NCBI GenBank assembly: GCA_002917075.1
Contig: NTMA01000005.1
Coordinates: 682,001-746,000, forward strand
From: Hawksworthiomyces lignivorus
Taxonomy: Eukaryota; Ascomycota; Sordariomycetes; Ophiostomatales; Ophiostomataceae
Direction of reading: 5' to 3'
Length of the DNA: 64,000 bases
Part shown: positions 1 to 10,212 of the stretch, in pieces
Position numbering within the stretch: the first letter of the stretch is position 1
Layout of the letters: each line of letters opens with the position of its first letter
Notes under the pieces: generated by a model
What the model saw: the letters and a program-made list of their open reading frames with translations, nothing else
What the model was told of the DNA's origin: nothing
Database searches by the model: none
Position numbers and translations under genes: made by a program

Positions 1-735
1 CGCACAGGCCTGACCGTCACGCAGACCTGGAACACGGCCAACGCCCTCGAGTCCAAGCTTGAGCTCGCCGATACCCTGGCCAAGGGCCTCAAGGCCGAGG
101 GTGTCTTCTCCTTCCTGCCGGCCACCCAGGCCCGCGGCGCCAAGTTCAACCTGCACTTCAAGCAGAGCAGCTTCCACGGCCGCGCCTTCTTCGACCTGCT
201 GAAGGGCCCCACCGCCAACGTCGACGCCGTCATCGGCCACGACGGCTTCCTGGCTGGCGCCAGCGCCGGCTACGACGTCAACAAGGCTGCCGTCACCAGC
301 TACAGCGCTGCCGTCGGCTACCAGGCCCCCGCCTACTCCGCTGCCGTCACCGCCAGCGACAACCTGAGCATCTTCGCTGCCAGCTACCACCACAAGGTCA
401 ACTCCCAGGTCGAGGCTGCCGCCAAGGCCACCTGGAACAGCAAGAGCGGCAACGCCGTCGGCCTCGAGGTCGCCACCAAGTACCGCCTAGACCCCCTGTC
501 CTTCGTCAAGGCCAAGATCAACGACCGCGGTGTCGCCGCCGTCGCCTACAACGTTCTCCTGCGCGAGGGCGTTGCTTTCGGCATTGGCGCCTCCTTCGAC
601 ACCCAGAAGCTCGACCAGGCCACCCACAAGGTCAGCAGCACAATCCAGTCCCCTGGTCCCTCCCGCCTCTTGCATGATTTAATTTTCAGTGCTAACTCCT
701 ACCAGGTCGGCACTAGCTTCACCTTCGAGGCGTAA
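1..735 (+). CDS. por: Mitochondrial outer-membrane porin (VDAC), 3' part
   Basis: This is the C-terminal 219 residues of a voltage-dependent anion channel, the beta-barrel of the mitochondrial outer membrane that passes ATP, ADP and other metabolites. The family is normally about 283 residues, so roughly the first 60 lie outside the window. The frame is open from base 1. Two exons are seen, 1..630 and 706..735. The junction joins the family-typical end THK to VGTSFTFEA and TAA. The intron 631..705 starts GTCAGC, has a GCTAAC branch sequence at 691..696 and ends CAG. It is 75 nt long, in phase 0 and has no stop codon, so a retained form would stay in frame with 25 extra residues. The alternating small, hydrophobic and polar residues and the GIGASFDTQKLDQATHK segment fit the last beta strands. 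Family assignment is firm. Confidence 0.94.
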   Translation, partial: RTGLTVTQTWNTANALESKLELADTLAKGLKAEGVFSFLPATQARGAKFNLHFKQSSFHGRAFFDLLKGPTANVDAVIGHDGFLAGASAGYDVNKAAVTSYSAAVGYQAPAYSAAVTASDNLSIFAASYHHKVNSQVEAAAKATWNSKSGNAVGLEVATKYRLDPLSFVKAKINDRGVAAVAYNVLLREGVAFGIGASFDTQKLDQATHKVSSTIQSPGPSRLLHDLIFSANSYQVGTSFTFEA

Positions 736-1152
736 GGAGCCCTTGCAGGCCCTCTCTTACTCTCTATTAGACAGATCAGGTGACAAGCGCATGCCGGGTG
801 GTGAGGTGAACAAAAGTTTATTTTTCGCTGAGACAAGGGATTTTTTGGCTGGCCAGGACATAATATCCTCCTCTGGTAGCGTTATGGACTGTGCTGATTG
901 GTAGAAGAGATGCATCAAAACAAGTAAATAAGAAGTGCCTAATCCCGTATACATGAGGTGTGTCTGTCTGCGTGTGCGTGAAGGCTAAGCCGGCCGTCTT
1001 GGAGCGGCTTTCAGCCGCTCAATGGCCCATCAAAATTGGTTCAAAGTAAATCTATATTGCGACGAAGCATCGAAGTCATACTCGTACAAATCAACACATA
1101 AGGCCCCACAATCTACTGTGCGGGGGCACCAACCTCAGGTTGCCGCTTCTCT
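736..1152. other. Intergenic, convergent 3' ends
   Basis: These 417 bases lie between the porin stop and the stop of the DnaJ gene on the opposite strand. They should hold both 3' UTRs. I see no supported gene here. Confidence 0.6.
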
Positions 1153-2141
1153 CTATTTGGTCTTCTTCTTGTCGCTGCTCCACCCGCCAAATAGCATCAC
1201 CGGCACCACGACGCCGGCGACCAGCGCCGCGCTGATCACCAGGAACCCCAGCACCATGGACGGCTCGACGTCGATGGCCGCGCGGGCGGCGGCGGCCGCT
1301 CGCCGCTGGGCTGTGCGCTCGTCGATGTGCTGGTGCGTCCGCTCGCTGGACGCGCGGTCAAAGTGCGGCGTGCTCGGGCTGGACCGCGTGCCGGTATCGG
1401 CCGGGTTGGCATTGGCGGGCCCCGCACCGGCACGGGTGCCGGCCGCCGATGCGCCCCCAGCCGCTCCCTGTCCGCTGGCAGAAGCGGAGCTGCCGCCGCT
1501 GTTGCGGTAAAAGCTGGGCGGCGGGCCGCGGAACGCGCTGCGCCGCCGGCTGAGGCCGGACGCCGGCCGGCCGCCGGCCGGGCCCGTGCTGTGATACGAT
1601 CCATGCGGCCGGTGGTGGTGGTGCTGGTGCTGGTGGTGCAGGCGGTGGCGCATGACGTCGCGGTCGTAGACGGCTCGCTTATCGACGTGACCGAGGACAG
1701 CGTAGGCCTCGGACAGGCGCATAAAGCGGCGCGGCGCATGCGGGTCGTGCGGGTTGTGATCCGGGTGGTGGAGCTTCGAGAGCCGGTAGAACGACCTGGG
1801 GTAAAGAACAGAAAACAATTGTAAGCTAAAAGCATCCGAATTGCGGCCTCGCACAAGACCCAATGTAAGAATTGCTCTATCTACCTTTTGATGTCCGCCA
1901 TAGAGGCGTCCACCGGCACGTTCAGCGTCTCATAGTGCGACTCGTTGCTGGCGGGGGCAGCGCCGTCTTGAAACAGACGCCGGCTGCTGTGAAACGGCCG
2001 TCTTGCGGCATCCAATTGAAGATGCAGAAAACCGAGCCGGCGTGAGAGCCGGTTATAAGAAGACAAAGGGCAGTGACAGAGGAGAATACGAGGAGAGGAG
2101 GCGGAGGAGGCGGAGAGACATGCAGCGGACGGACGTGTCAT
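1153..2141 (-). CDS. DnaJ-domain protein with C-terminal membrane anchor
   Basis: Two exons on the minus strand, 2141..1885 and 1795..1153, encode 299 residues. The 89-nt intron starts GTAGAT and ends CCCCAG and interrupts the J domain. Splicing joins DIK to RSFYRLSKLHHPDHNP and so restores a J domain at about residues 69-131, with the HPD motif at 96-98 that stimulates Hsp70 ATPase. The N-terminus is rich in Arg, Ser and Ala with an RRPFHSSRRLF segment, which looks like a mitochondrial presequence. A His-rich stretch and a Ser/Gly/Ala-rich linker follow. One hydrophobic segment at about 268-290 and a Lys-rich tail end the protein. The J domain is certain. A mitochondrial inner-membrane location, as for yeast Jid1, is inference. 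The promoter is shared with the divergent MetAP2 gene. Confidence 0.85.
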
Positions 2142-2838
2142 TCCTCATCTCCAAGAAGCAGGGGCAGCTTCTTTCATGCGCCCGTCGCTCTAGAAGAGAT
2201 AAAAAAGAATGCAGTCTTAGGGGAGATTACATAGGGGACAATTGAGGTGATGAAGCCGAGAAAGCTCGTCGTCGCTGGAACTGGGGGATAATACGCCAGC
2301 CAGCAATCTAATTTAAATGGGAACAGAGCAAGCCGTTTATCGGCATCCGCTAGTTATTAAGACTAGGAGGAAACAGCGTCAAGAGGCAAGAGAGACCGTG
2401 GAAAAAAAAAAAAAAACGATGACATAGTGTGGCTAGACCAGTGTGGCGGCATATTTCCCTCCCTCGCCTCTGGGTCTCGTGCCCCGCGCCCTGCACGATC
2501 GACCGTCTAATTGCCAAGAGGGCTGACCCACGCCTTTTAATCGACAAGCCCCATGTCATTCTGATGCAGAGTCTAAAACTTGGCTGCTTGGATGCTTAAT
2601 ATGTTTTTTAATCATCCTCGTCGGCCTGTATATTAGTTGAAAAGCAGACCCCCAGGTATTCGAAACACCTGGAATGCGCATAGTATGTGATTTTCTTTCC
2701 CCAAAATCCATAGCAGGATTTGACTAGATCTCACTTTTGGTTTTCTCGTTTCTACCATTACTTACTTTTTTTTTTTGGCCCTCACTAGACGGGATAGCAG
2801 AGAACAAAAAAAAGAGTGCAAAAAAAAACAAAAAAAAA
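2142..2838. promoter_or_regulatory. Divergent intergenic promoter region
   Basis: This stretch separates the start codons of the DnaJ gene (-) and MetAP2 (+), so it should carry both promoters. It contains a 15-base A tract near 2401, T-rich and A-rich runs close to the MetAP2 start, and a small perfect inverted repeat (CCAGGT / ACCTGG, 2652..2672). No binding site can be named with confidence. Confidence 0.45.
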
Positions 2839-4194
2839 ATGGCGGCTCAAACCCCGCCGACAGCCGAGCTGGAAAAGCTCACGGGTATGCTAAGATTCTT
2901 GCTCCGCACACAGCCAGCATTCCATATATTCCATATAGACTGACAGTTTGATGTCTACATCTCAGTCAACGGCGGTGCCGGGGCCAAGTCGGCGACAGCA
3001 AAAAAGGCAGCTAACGGCGACGCCGGAGAAGATAGTTCCGGCTCCGAAGACGAGGCTGATGACGCAGCCGGAGTGAATGGAAATGGTGCCGCTGCCGGAG
3101 AGGCCAGCGGCGCCGCCAAGAAGAAGAAGAAGAACAAGAAGAAGAAGAAGAAGAAGGCGGGCGCGCCCACCAAGCAGTCCGACCCCCCGCGCGTGCTGAT
3201 CGAGCAGCTGTTCCCCAGCGGCGTCTATCCCAAGGGCGAGGAGGTGCCGTACCTCAACGAGAACGCCTACCGCACCACGAGCGAGGAGAAGCGCCACCTG
3301 GACAACCTCCGCCCGGAGTACCTGAGCGACTACCGTAAGGCCGCCGAGACGCACCGGCAGGTGCGCCAGTGGGCGCAGAAGAACATCAAGCCCGGCCAGT
3401 CGCTCACGGAGATCGCCAACGGCATCGAGGACAGCGTGCGCGCTCTCCTGGGCCACCAGGGCCTCGAGGAGGGCGACGCCATGGTGGCCGGCATGGGCTT
3501 CCCCACCGGCCTCAACCTCGACCACATCGCCGCCCACTACTCGCCCAACGCCGGCAACAAGACGATCCTGCAGCAGAACAACGTCATGAAGGTCGACATT
3601 GGCGTCCACGTCAACGGCCACATCGTCGACAGCGCCTTCACCATGGCCTTTGACCCCAAGTACGACAACCTGCTCGAGGCCGTGCGCGAGGCCACCAACA
3701 CGGGCGTGCGCGAGGCCGGCATCGACGTCCGCCTCGGCGAGATCGGCGCCGCCATCCAGGAGACCATGGAGTCGTACGAGATCGAGCTCGACGGCACCAC
3801 CTACCCCATCAAGTCCATCCGCAACCTCAACGGCCACACCATTGAGCACTACAGCATCCACGGCACCAAGAGCGTGCCCATCGTCAAGACCAGCGACACC
3901 ACCAAGATGGAGGAGGGCGAGGTCTTTGCCATCGAGACCTTTGGCAGCACCGGCGTCGGCTACGTCCGCGACGAGGGCGAGGTCTCCCACTACGCCAAGC
4001 GCTCCGACGCCCCCAACGTCGCCCTGCGCCTGTCCTCCGCCAAGACCGTGCTCAACGTCATCAACAAGAACTTTGGCACCCTGCCCTTCTGCCGCCGGTA
4101 CATTGACCGTCTCGGTCACGACAAGTACCTGCTTGGGGTTAGTTCGCAGCCTGCCGCTTTTTCTGCTGCCTTATCTCCAGTTCCCCTAGATCTT

Positions 4195-4227
<33 letters not shown>

Positions 4228-4451
4228 AGACTAACCAACGGCTTTCTAGCTCAACAACCTTGTCTCCAACGGCGTCGTCGAGGCGTACCCTCCCCTGGTG
4301 GACAAGAAGGGTTCTTACACCGCCCAGTTTGAGCATGTACGTTTTCCTCCACTAGCATGTCGTGACCGTCTGCGCCAGCTAACGCATCTCCTAGACAATT
4401 CTTCTGCGCCCTACGGTGAAGGAGGTGATCAGCCGAGGCGACGATTTTTAA
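2839..4451 (+). CDS. MAP2: Methionine aminopeptidase 2
   Basis: This cytosolic dinuclear-metal peptidase removes initiator methionine from nascent proteins. Four exons, 2839..2884, 2966..4137, 4250..4336 and 4395..4451, encode 453 residues. After an acidic stretch there is a Lys-rich block at 67-79, as in eukaryotic MetAP2, followed by the pita-bread catalytic domain. The expected active-site residues are all present: H206, D226, D237, H306, E339 and E434. Each lies exactly 25 positions before the human counterpart, which matches the 25-residue difference in total length. The C-terminus [10 protein letters not shown]...ISRGDDF is only recovered after the last two introns are removed. The second intron carries a run of 31 T (4196..4226) just before a CTAAC branch site. 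The start is the first ATG, in an A-rich leader. This is an essential-type housekeeping enzyme and the target family of fumagillin. Confidence 0.97.
4196..4226 (+). repeat. Poly(T) tract in MetAP2 intron 2
   Basis: There are 31 consecutive T directly upstream of the branch-site sequence CTAACC and the CTAG acceptor. It acts at least as an extreme polypyrimidine tract and, as a homopolymer, its length is likely to vary between isolates. Confidence 0.9.
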
Positions 4452-4907
4452 GGTCGCCTCGCACTTTTCGCTATCTTGCGTATACACATTGTCATTCGGC
4501 ATGATAAGCCATATAGCACGAGAATACGGTATAAATTGACTTCTGGTTAGTCCTAGAAAGTGCGTTTGCTCTCGTCGCCAAGATATTATTAAAACACGGC
4601 TCTGTCGAGCAGCCGCGAAAGGAACGGGGTAAACTCATTCTAAAGCGGAGTGCGTCAGTGACCAGACAGATAAATAAGCATTTTGAGTAGTTTTCCATTG
4701 AAATGAAAAAATTATATATTTCAATTATTCATTGCCAAAATCCTTACGTGATCGAAACACGAGGCGATTTAAGTTTCCATGCACTTCCAACGATGAAAGT
4801 ATCTGGCATTGCAAACGCTCTTTATACACGAGTACCATAAAAACCATGTTTATGAACACACTCATGTGCCACTTCTTCCAGACACTATCAAATGATACCC
4901 CTGTCAA
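4452..4907. other. Intergenic, convergent 3' ends
   Basis: These 456 bases lie between the stop codons of MetAP2 (+) and the HET/ankyrin gene (-). The DNA is AT-rich. I see no gene. Confidence 0.6.
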
Positions 4908-7900
4908 CTATTGCAAACTGCCTCGTTTCAGCCGTTGCAGGAAGGTCCGTCTCTCGGGCGGCATTTCGTCCAAAGGTCGTGCCGCAGTTTCACGGCGGTG
5001 TTCTTCTTCCGGAACAACTATCATACCACGCTTGATTTCGGATTTCGAGCCTGGCGTGGCGCCATTGATGAGCAGCAGGTTTGCAATGCTACTGCGCTCT
5101 TCGTCTTGAGCCATCATAAGCGCCGTTCTATTGCGTTTGTCTCTTGCATTGATAGCGGCACCGTTCTCGAGTAGTAGTTTTACCACCGCTTCGTGACCGT
5201 TGAGTACAGCGATCATAAGTGGTGTTTCGTCATCAGAAGCTCTCGCGTCTACAGAGGCTCCTTTGTCGATAAGCAGCCGTATGACGGCCACATGGTCCGT
5301 CTGCGCCGCTATCAGAAGCGGCGTCCATGCTCTATAATCCCTCGCCTCCATGTCTGCTCCGTTATCGAGCAGCAGTCGCACCGCGGCCTCGTGTCCATGG
5401 TATGCGGCGATCATAAGCGGCGTTTTGCCATAAGAGGCATTCGCCTCTATATCCGCGCCCTTTTCGAGCAGCAGCCGCACTATACCTACATGCTCTGTCT
5501 GTGCAGCTGCCATAAGCGATGTCCATCCCTCGTGATCCCTCGCCTCTATTACGGCCCCTTTCTCAATCAATAACCGCACCACAGCCTCGTTCCCGAGGTA
5601 CGCAGCGAAGAGAAGCGACGTCTTGCCATTGGACGCCTTGGCCTCTATGTCCGCACCATGTTCGAGCAGCAGCTGCACTACGGCTACATGCTTCGTCTGC
5701 GCGGCTAACGTAAGTGCTGTCCACTTCTTATCATCTCTTGCCGACAAAGACGCTCCTTTCCTGATCAGCAGCCGTACGATATCCTCCTTCCCGTAGTACG
5801 CAGCCGTCATCAGTGCCGTAAAGCCCTCATTATCCTTCGCCTCCAAGGAAGCACCGGCACTAAGCAAGAGCTCTACCATGTCCTCGTTCCCTTTATAGGC
5901 TGCTTGCATGAGTGCTGTGAAGCCGACGTCGTCCTTTGTCTCCACAGAGGCCCCCTTTTCAACGAGCAAATTCACTATGTCCCCTTTTCCGCTATCTATA
6001 GCGGTCATAAGCGCGGTGATACCACCTTCTACTTTCGCCTCCAGTGCCGCGCCTTTCTCAATCAGCAGCCGCACCAGAGCCTCATGGTTGTTCACAATAG
6101 CCCATTGAAGCGGTATCTGGCCGCCTTCATCGTGCTGGATCTTATGGCGCAGGGTTTTATTCGCTGACTGGGAATCGGTCAGTGTCATAATTTCCAACAT
6201 CTTCATGCCTTTATTGGTTTTGCTTACCATTAGCTGTGTCTCGACGGTCGCCTCAAGCCAGTTTCCAGGGCCATCTTTCGTGCCATGGGCGTCTATTTGC
6301 TGTTGCATGTGATCTTTTCGTGATAGCAGATGGCTTTGAGAAAGGATCACCCTCGCTTGCATCGTCTGGAGCTCATCAATGTGACGAAATTCGGCATTTA
6401 GCTCGCTCTGTAACTGACTCCGTTCCTTTTCGAGAATAGACAGTTGCTTCTTTATTGCATCCAGGCGTTCTTCTTTGGTGCGCGAAGCAGCCTTCTTTTC
6501 ATTTATCTCTTGCGTGTTTTTTTCAATCTTCTGCCGCTTTTCATCAATTTCTTCAAGAATTTGCAAAAAATCAAGCTTCTGCTCTATCTCCTGCAGTTTC
6601 AACTTCGCATCCACACTCGCCTTCATCGTGCCAGACAGTTGAGCTAGCTTGATAATGAACATGGCGTCCTGAGCCGATTGGTCTACTTCGACGGCCACCT
6701 TTACGTTGAGCTTTCCATTGCTGGCGATCTGCTGCATAGATGCCTCTGGCCTCAACTGGGCCAATTTTTGTGAGAACTTGTATAAATCGAACCCCTTGGA
6801 TAGTGTCATGATATAGCAATGGGGCCTTATTTGCGATTCCTGTGCGTGCACTTCAAGCACAACTAGAAAATCTAGGGATTCCTCGCCAACTGCATTTAAT
6901 CGAGCTAGGTGAGTTGTAACATTTTCGTCGGAGTCGTCTGTATCTGCAAGTATGCCATTGGCTCTCTTCCAGTCACCCCTGGGGTAATCGTCGATCATCT
7001 CTAGGTTCATCTGCCTATATCCATCCATGCAGAACCAGTATCTGCGATTTGATGTCTTGGGGGTGGTTTTGTCACGCTCTGTCTGGATCTTGATCTCTTT
7101 CGATGAGCTAGCCTCTACAGACTTGGAAAATAACATGGGGCGGCGCTCTTTGGGTCTCAGATAGTCGGCTGGCGATTGCCCGGATGACTTGTGCAGCGGA
7201 ATTCCCACAAGTTTCTCCATGTCGTTCTCGGGACCACAATTGAGCAAGCCATACACGTCGCCAGTGGCGGATGAGTGCAGAGGAAGGTCGATGACCAGAC
7301 GACCGCTGGATATGGTGAATGTATTGACGCCGGCTGCTCTCCGCAGCACAATGCGACCGCAGTTTGAAAAGTTTGATGGATCGCTGGTCAAAATTCCTGC
7401 AGATAATACGTCCACCGACTTGGTTGGCGGAGATTCACTGAAGTCAAGACCCCAAGCCAAAATGGAGTTGTCTCCAGAATTTCTCATTATCTCTTCCTGC
7501 AGTCGAAGAAAAGCCTTCTTGCGGCCCTCACCGTATATCATGGGCATGTTTACGGCAAAAATACCCAAAAGGCTGTATGCGATGTCTTCTTCTCTCGTGG
7601 TTTCTCGCTTCGCGGCCCAGGACATCCGCTGTGCTACGCTCGCACTATGTATGTCCAATCCGAGCAGAAAACGTCGAGGAATACCCGTGATTGTTTCGAT
7701 CAAGCCAGGCATCTCTGTTTTCGTGCCTATGAGATTCCATGTCTTGCTATAAAATAATAGATGCTGCGGAGCCAGAAGTTCCTGCAAGGTCCAGCCTCGC
7801 CGGAACCAGAGGCTACAGCAGAACTGAGAGCTTGGGTCCCAATAATTTTCGCCGTGAGGAACGTCCGAAAGATAGACATAGCAGGCAGAAGCTTGACGAT

Positions 7901-8180
7901 ACCATCGAAACATGGAATTAATGGCCTCGCTAAGCTCTACGGCGTTGGTCTTGTCAATGCAGCAGGTGTCAATCCATGCGTAACGCAAGTTGTCCTCCTT
8001 AGCTTGATTGCAGCATCCTTCCAGTTTGAGCCTACCAGCCTTATCAATGTTTCCGGCCTTGATGTCACTGAAAGACACTTCTTCTCCAGGAGCTAGCCAT
8101 GTATGTGATAGTATAGCGTAAGGAGGAATTTGTCGGTGAAATTCCTCTAATTGCAGTGTTTGGACGTTGATGAGATGCAT
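4908..8180 (-). CDS. HET domain protein with coiled coil and ankyrin repeats
   Basis: A single 1090-codon exon. Residues 19-110 hold the heterokaryon-incompatibility domain opening, YAILSHTW, followed by YAWIDTCCID and the SEAINSMFRWY segment. The domain continues to the REEDIAYSLLGIF and MIYGEG motifs near 197-219. Residues about 520-620 are a Lys/Glu/Gln-rich coiled coil. Residues about 685-1047 are eleven 33-residue ankyrin repeats with the usual TALMxAA...LLLxxGA pattern. HET proteins trigger non-self recognition and cell death when unlike hyphae fuse, and repeat domains in this class serve as sensors. This architecture lacks the NACHT or NB-ARC module of HET-E or NLR proteins; the coiled coil occupies that place. 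The ligand and whether it acts in incompatibility are unknown. The start is the first ATG and matches the usual distance to the HET domain. Confidence 0.94.
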   Translation of the reverse strand: MHLINVQTLQLEEFHRQIPPYAILSHTWLAPGEEVSFSDIKAGNIDKAGRLKLEGCCNQAKEDNLRYAWIDTCCIDKTNAVELSEAINSMFRWYRQASACYVYLSDVPHGENYWDPSSQFCCSLWFRRGWTLQELLAPQHLLFYSKTWNLIGTKTEMPGLIETITGIPRRFLLGLDIHSASVAQRMSWAAKRETTREEDIAYSLLGIFAVNMPMIYGEGRKKAFLRLQEEIMRNSGDNSILAWGLDFSESPPTKSVDVLSAGILTSDPSNFSNCGRIVLRRAAGVNTFTISSGRLVIDLPLHSSATGDVYGLLNCGPENDMEKLVGIPLHKSSGQSPADYLRPKERRPMLFSKSVEASSSKEIKIQTERDKTTPKTSNRRYWFCMDGYRQMNLEMIDDYPRGDWKRANGILADTDDSDENVTTHLARLNAVGEESLDFLVVLEVHAQESQIRPHCYIMTLSKGFDLYKFSQKLAQLRPEASMQQIASNGKLNVKVAVEVDQSAQDAMFIIKLAQLSGTMKASVDAKLKLQEIEQKLDFLQILEEIDEKRQKIEKNTQEINEKKAASRTKEERLDAIKKQLSILEKERSQLQSELNAEFRHIDELQTMQARVILSQSHLLSRKDHMQQQIDAHGTKDGPGNWLEATVETQLMVSKTNKGMKMLEIMTLTDSQSANKTLRHKIQHDEGGQIPLQWAIVNNHEALVRLLIEKGAALEAKVEGGITALMTAIDSGKGDIVNLLVEKGASVETKDDVGFTALMQAAYKGNEDMVELLLSAGASLEAKDNEGFTALMTAAYYGKEDIVRLLIRKGASLSARDDKKWTALTLAAQTKHVAVVQLLLEHGADIEAKASNGKTSLLFAAYLGNEAVVRLLIEKGAVIEARDHEGWTSLMAAAQTEHVGIVRLLLEKGADIEANASYGKTPLMIAAYHGHEAAVRLLLDNGADMEARDYRAWTPLLIAAQTDHVAVIRLLIDKGASVDARASDDETPLMIAVLNGHEAVVKLLLENGAAINARDKRNRTALMMAQDEERSSIANLLLINGATPGSKSEIKRGMIVVPEEEHRRETAARPLDEMPPERRTFLQRLKRGSLQ
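5040..6130 (-). repeat. Ankyrin-repeat array, 99-bp units in 198-bp pairs
   Basis: Eleven 33-codon units lie in tandem at the 3' end of the HET gene. The last eight fall into alternating A and B types: A units carry GKTxLxxAAYxGxEAxVRLL and B units carry WTxLxxAAQTxHVxxVRLL. The higher-order period is therefore 198 bp. The DNA at 5400..5480 and 5598..5678, exactly 198 bases apart, aligns without gaps and is visibly more alike than neighbouring units. Confidence 0.9.
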
Positions 8181-10212
8181 TGCCGACCTTTCTAGAGAAT
8201 GGAACTAGTGTTCTTGCCGTGCTAAGAGGCTCGCACGATGCCGAATTTGATTCGTGAGAACCTCAAAGCATGGATTTATCGGTTTATAATTCTCATATCT
8301 TCAGACCCATCGTTTATTCTCATCGGCGTTGAAGTGAGGATGCCGTTGTCGGAGCAGCGAGAACCCGTGTCGGATACGTGGATGAGTGCTCTAGGAGGCG
8401 GAAATGATGAAGAAATAATAGAAAAGTCTCGGCATATGTAGAAGCCACGATAATCGAAGGTGCAAATCTTCGTGGTAAAAGTTACAAACAGGACAGAATA
8501 AAGAGAGGGCAAAAGCTGACGAGACACACCCTACGCCTGGCTTGCCAGCCAGCTGCACAGCCTTGCGCTGCCCTGGTCGAATTTGCAGCCGCCTGAAAAC
8601 CTACCAATCACCATAGTTCAAAGTTTCCAATGTCCATTGGGCGGAATCATACTGCAACAAGCGGGAAGCCTAGAGATCCATGACCGCATAAATCCGTTCT
8701 CAGTACACAACTTCAGAAGCCGCAAATATACGCTCGGGTTTATCTATGGCTATGTGCGAATCTAAGTTAAACGCATTATCGTCTACAACGCATAGGGCCC
8801 GCACAAATGCGAAGAGAAGACAACGAATACGATGTATGTAGATTAGAGTGCTTTTCAGTATGACTTTTGGACTGAGAAAGAATTTCCTCAGCTATGACTA
8901 GCCTCGTTCACTTTTGGTATACACCATGGCGCTTATGTATTGCAGCCCATAGCTTGTGCCTGCATCTTCCTGCGGCTGCTATTCTGCCATCAAGTCTTTG
9001 AGGTATTAGCAGTGTCCGCGTTGAGCATTGCTCTATACGCGAAATATAAACATATTCGGTATATGTTTTATATCCCTGGTCGGCCGGCGTCTCTTATCAT
9101 CGGCACGAGGTCTGTCGTTCGTGTTAGGCGCTTGATAGATGTGCACCTTAGGTTTCACCAGGGCATGTGCTAGTCTCCTCTGGCCGCAATTCTGGAAGTA
9201 GTCTTCTCACAAAAGCAAATTCTACACGACCGACTCTGAAAGACATGGCCATCAATTTCAGTAACATGTGATCTAGTGTCTGCTCCAGCAAAAGGTATGT
9301 AGCTGTACAAACTGCGGAAGTCGCAAGATAACGTCATGATCCAAAAACAGAGACATGAATTTTTTTTTTTATAAAAAAAAGGGGCGAGAATATCTACACG
9401 CATACGGATTTCTGGCAAACTACTTACATCATAGGAGTCAGAACTGAGAGCTTCCCGCCATCCTTTCGTCGTTCGTGCTTTGCTCTCAAGTACGGAGCAC
9501 CGAGTCCAGAGCACGGCATACACGTTAAACTGCTCCACAGCACAGTTGACGCCAATGGGGATTGCCCGCCTATCCACTTTTCCCACATCCCCCTCACCGT
9601 TGCTCCGAAGTTTTTTCATGCTTTTGAGACTAAGCCAAATTTAGACATTTCCAGCCAATAGACGTAGAGTAATTTTGCCACGGCCATCACCGCTTCCGAT
9701 AAGATTTCGCGCTCCTGTGTACGAAAGGAGGGCAAAAAAAAGTAGAGTGGCACATGAAAATGGGACATACAAAAAATTTTCGTGCCATCCTCCTCTGTAT
9801 AAGAAAAAGTCGCGCACCTCTATCGGCGAGATTCTCTTAGATCCGCTTTCTTTTCAAAGAACATCGCGTAAACACACTCTTTGTTTTTTAACGGTGGGAT
9901 CGTGCTCGCTCTCTTTCAGTTCTGTCAATCGGACAGGAAACGCTACTTTCTTTCGAATCAGCCGGGTTTTCGCGGTTAAGCCATAAAATTGGTCATCCTC
10001 TTATCACATCCACTCTTCCTTCGAGATCATCTTCGGAGTCGACAACACGCTGCCGTCCCCGACTCCGGCACCTCTTCCAAAGTATACAGACGACCTCGAC
10101 AGCATCTCTTGCTTACCGACGTGAAATACTTTTTGAACTCTTTTCGTCCGCCCGGACGTTCCGAGAGAGTCTTCGCTCTTGATAGAAACAGCAGCAGAAA
10201 ACACCATACAAA
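8181..10212. other. Intergenic, 2.0 kb
   Basis: This region lies upstream of both the HET gene (-) and the Ups2-like gene (+). Short open frames exist, the longest being 149 codons on the minus strand at 9170..9619. That frame reads through an A/T homopolymer and matches no family I recognise. It is best treated as promoter and leader DNA. The 300 bases before 10213 are pyrimidine-rich, as expected for a fungal 5' leader. Confidence 0.5.

Noticed and set aside
2962..4119. 385-codon open frame opposite MetAP2
   Set aside because: It is the mirror of GC-rich MetAP2 codons. The translation is Val/Leu/Gly/Ala-rich with no motif, while the sense strand has every catalytic residue.
9170..9619. 149-codon minus-strand frame
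   Set aside because: Passes through an A/T homopolymer, has mixed codon use and no recognisable motif.
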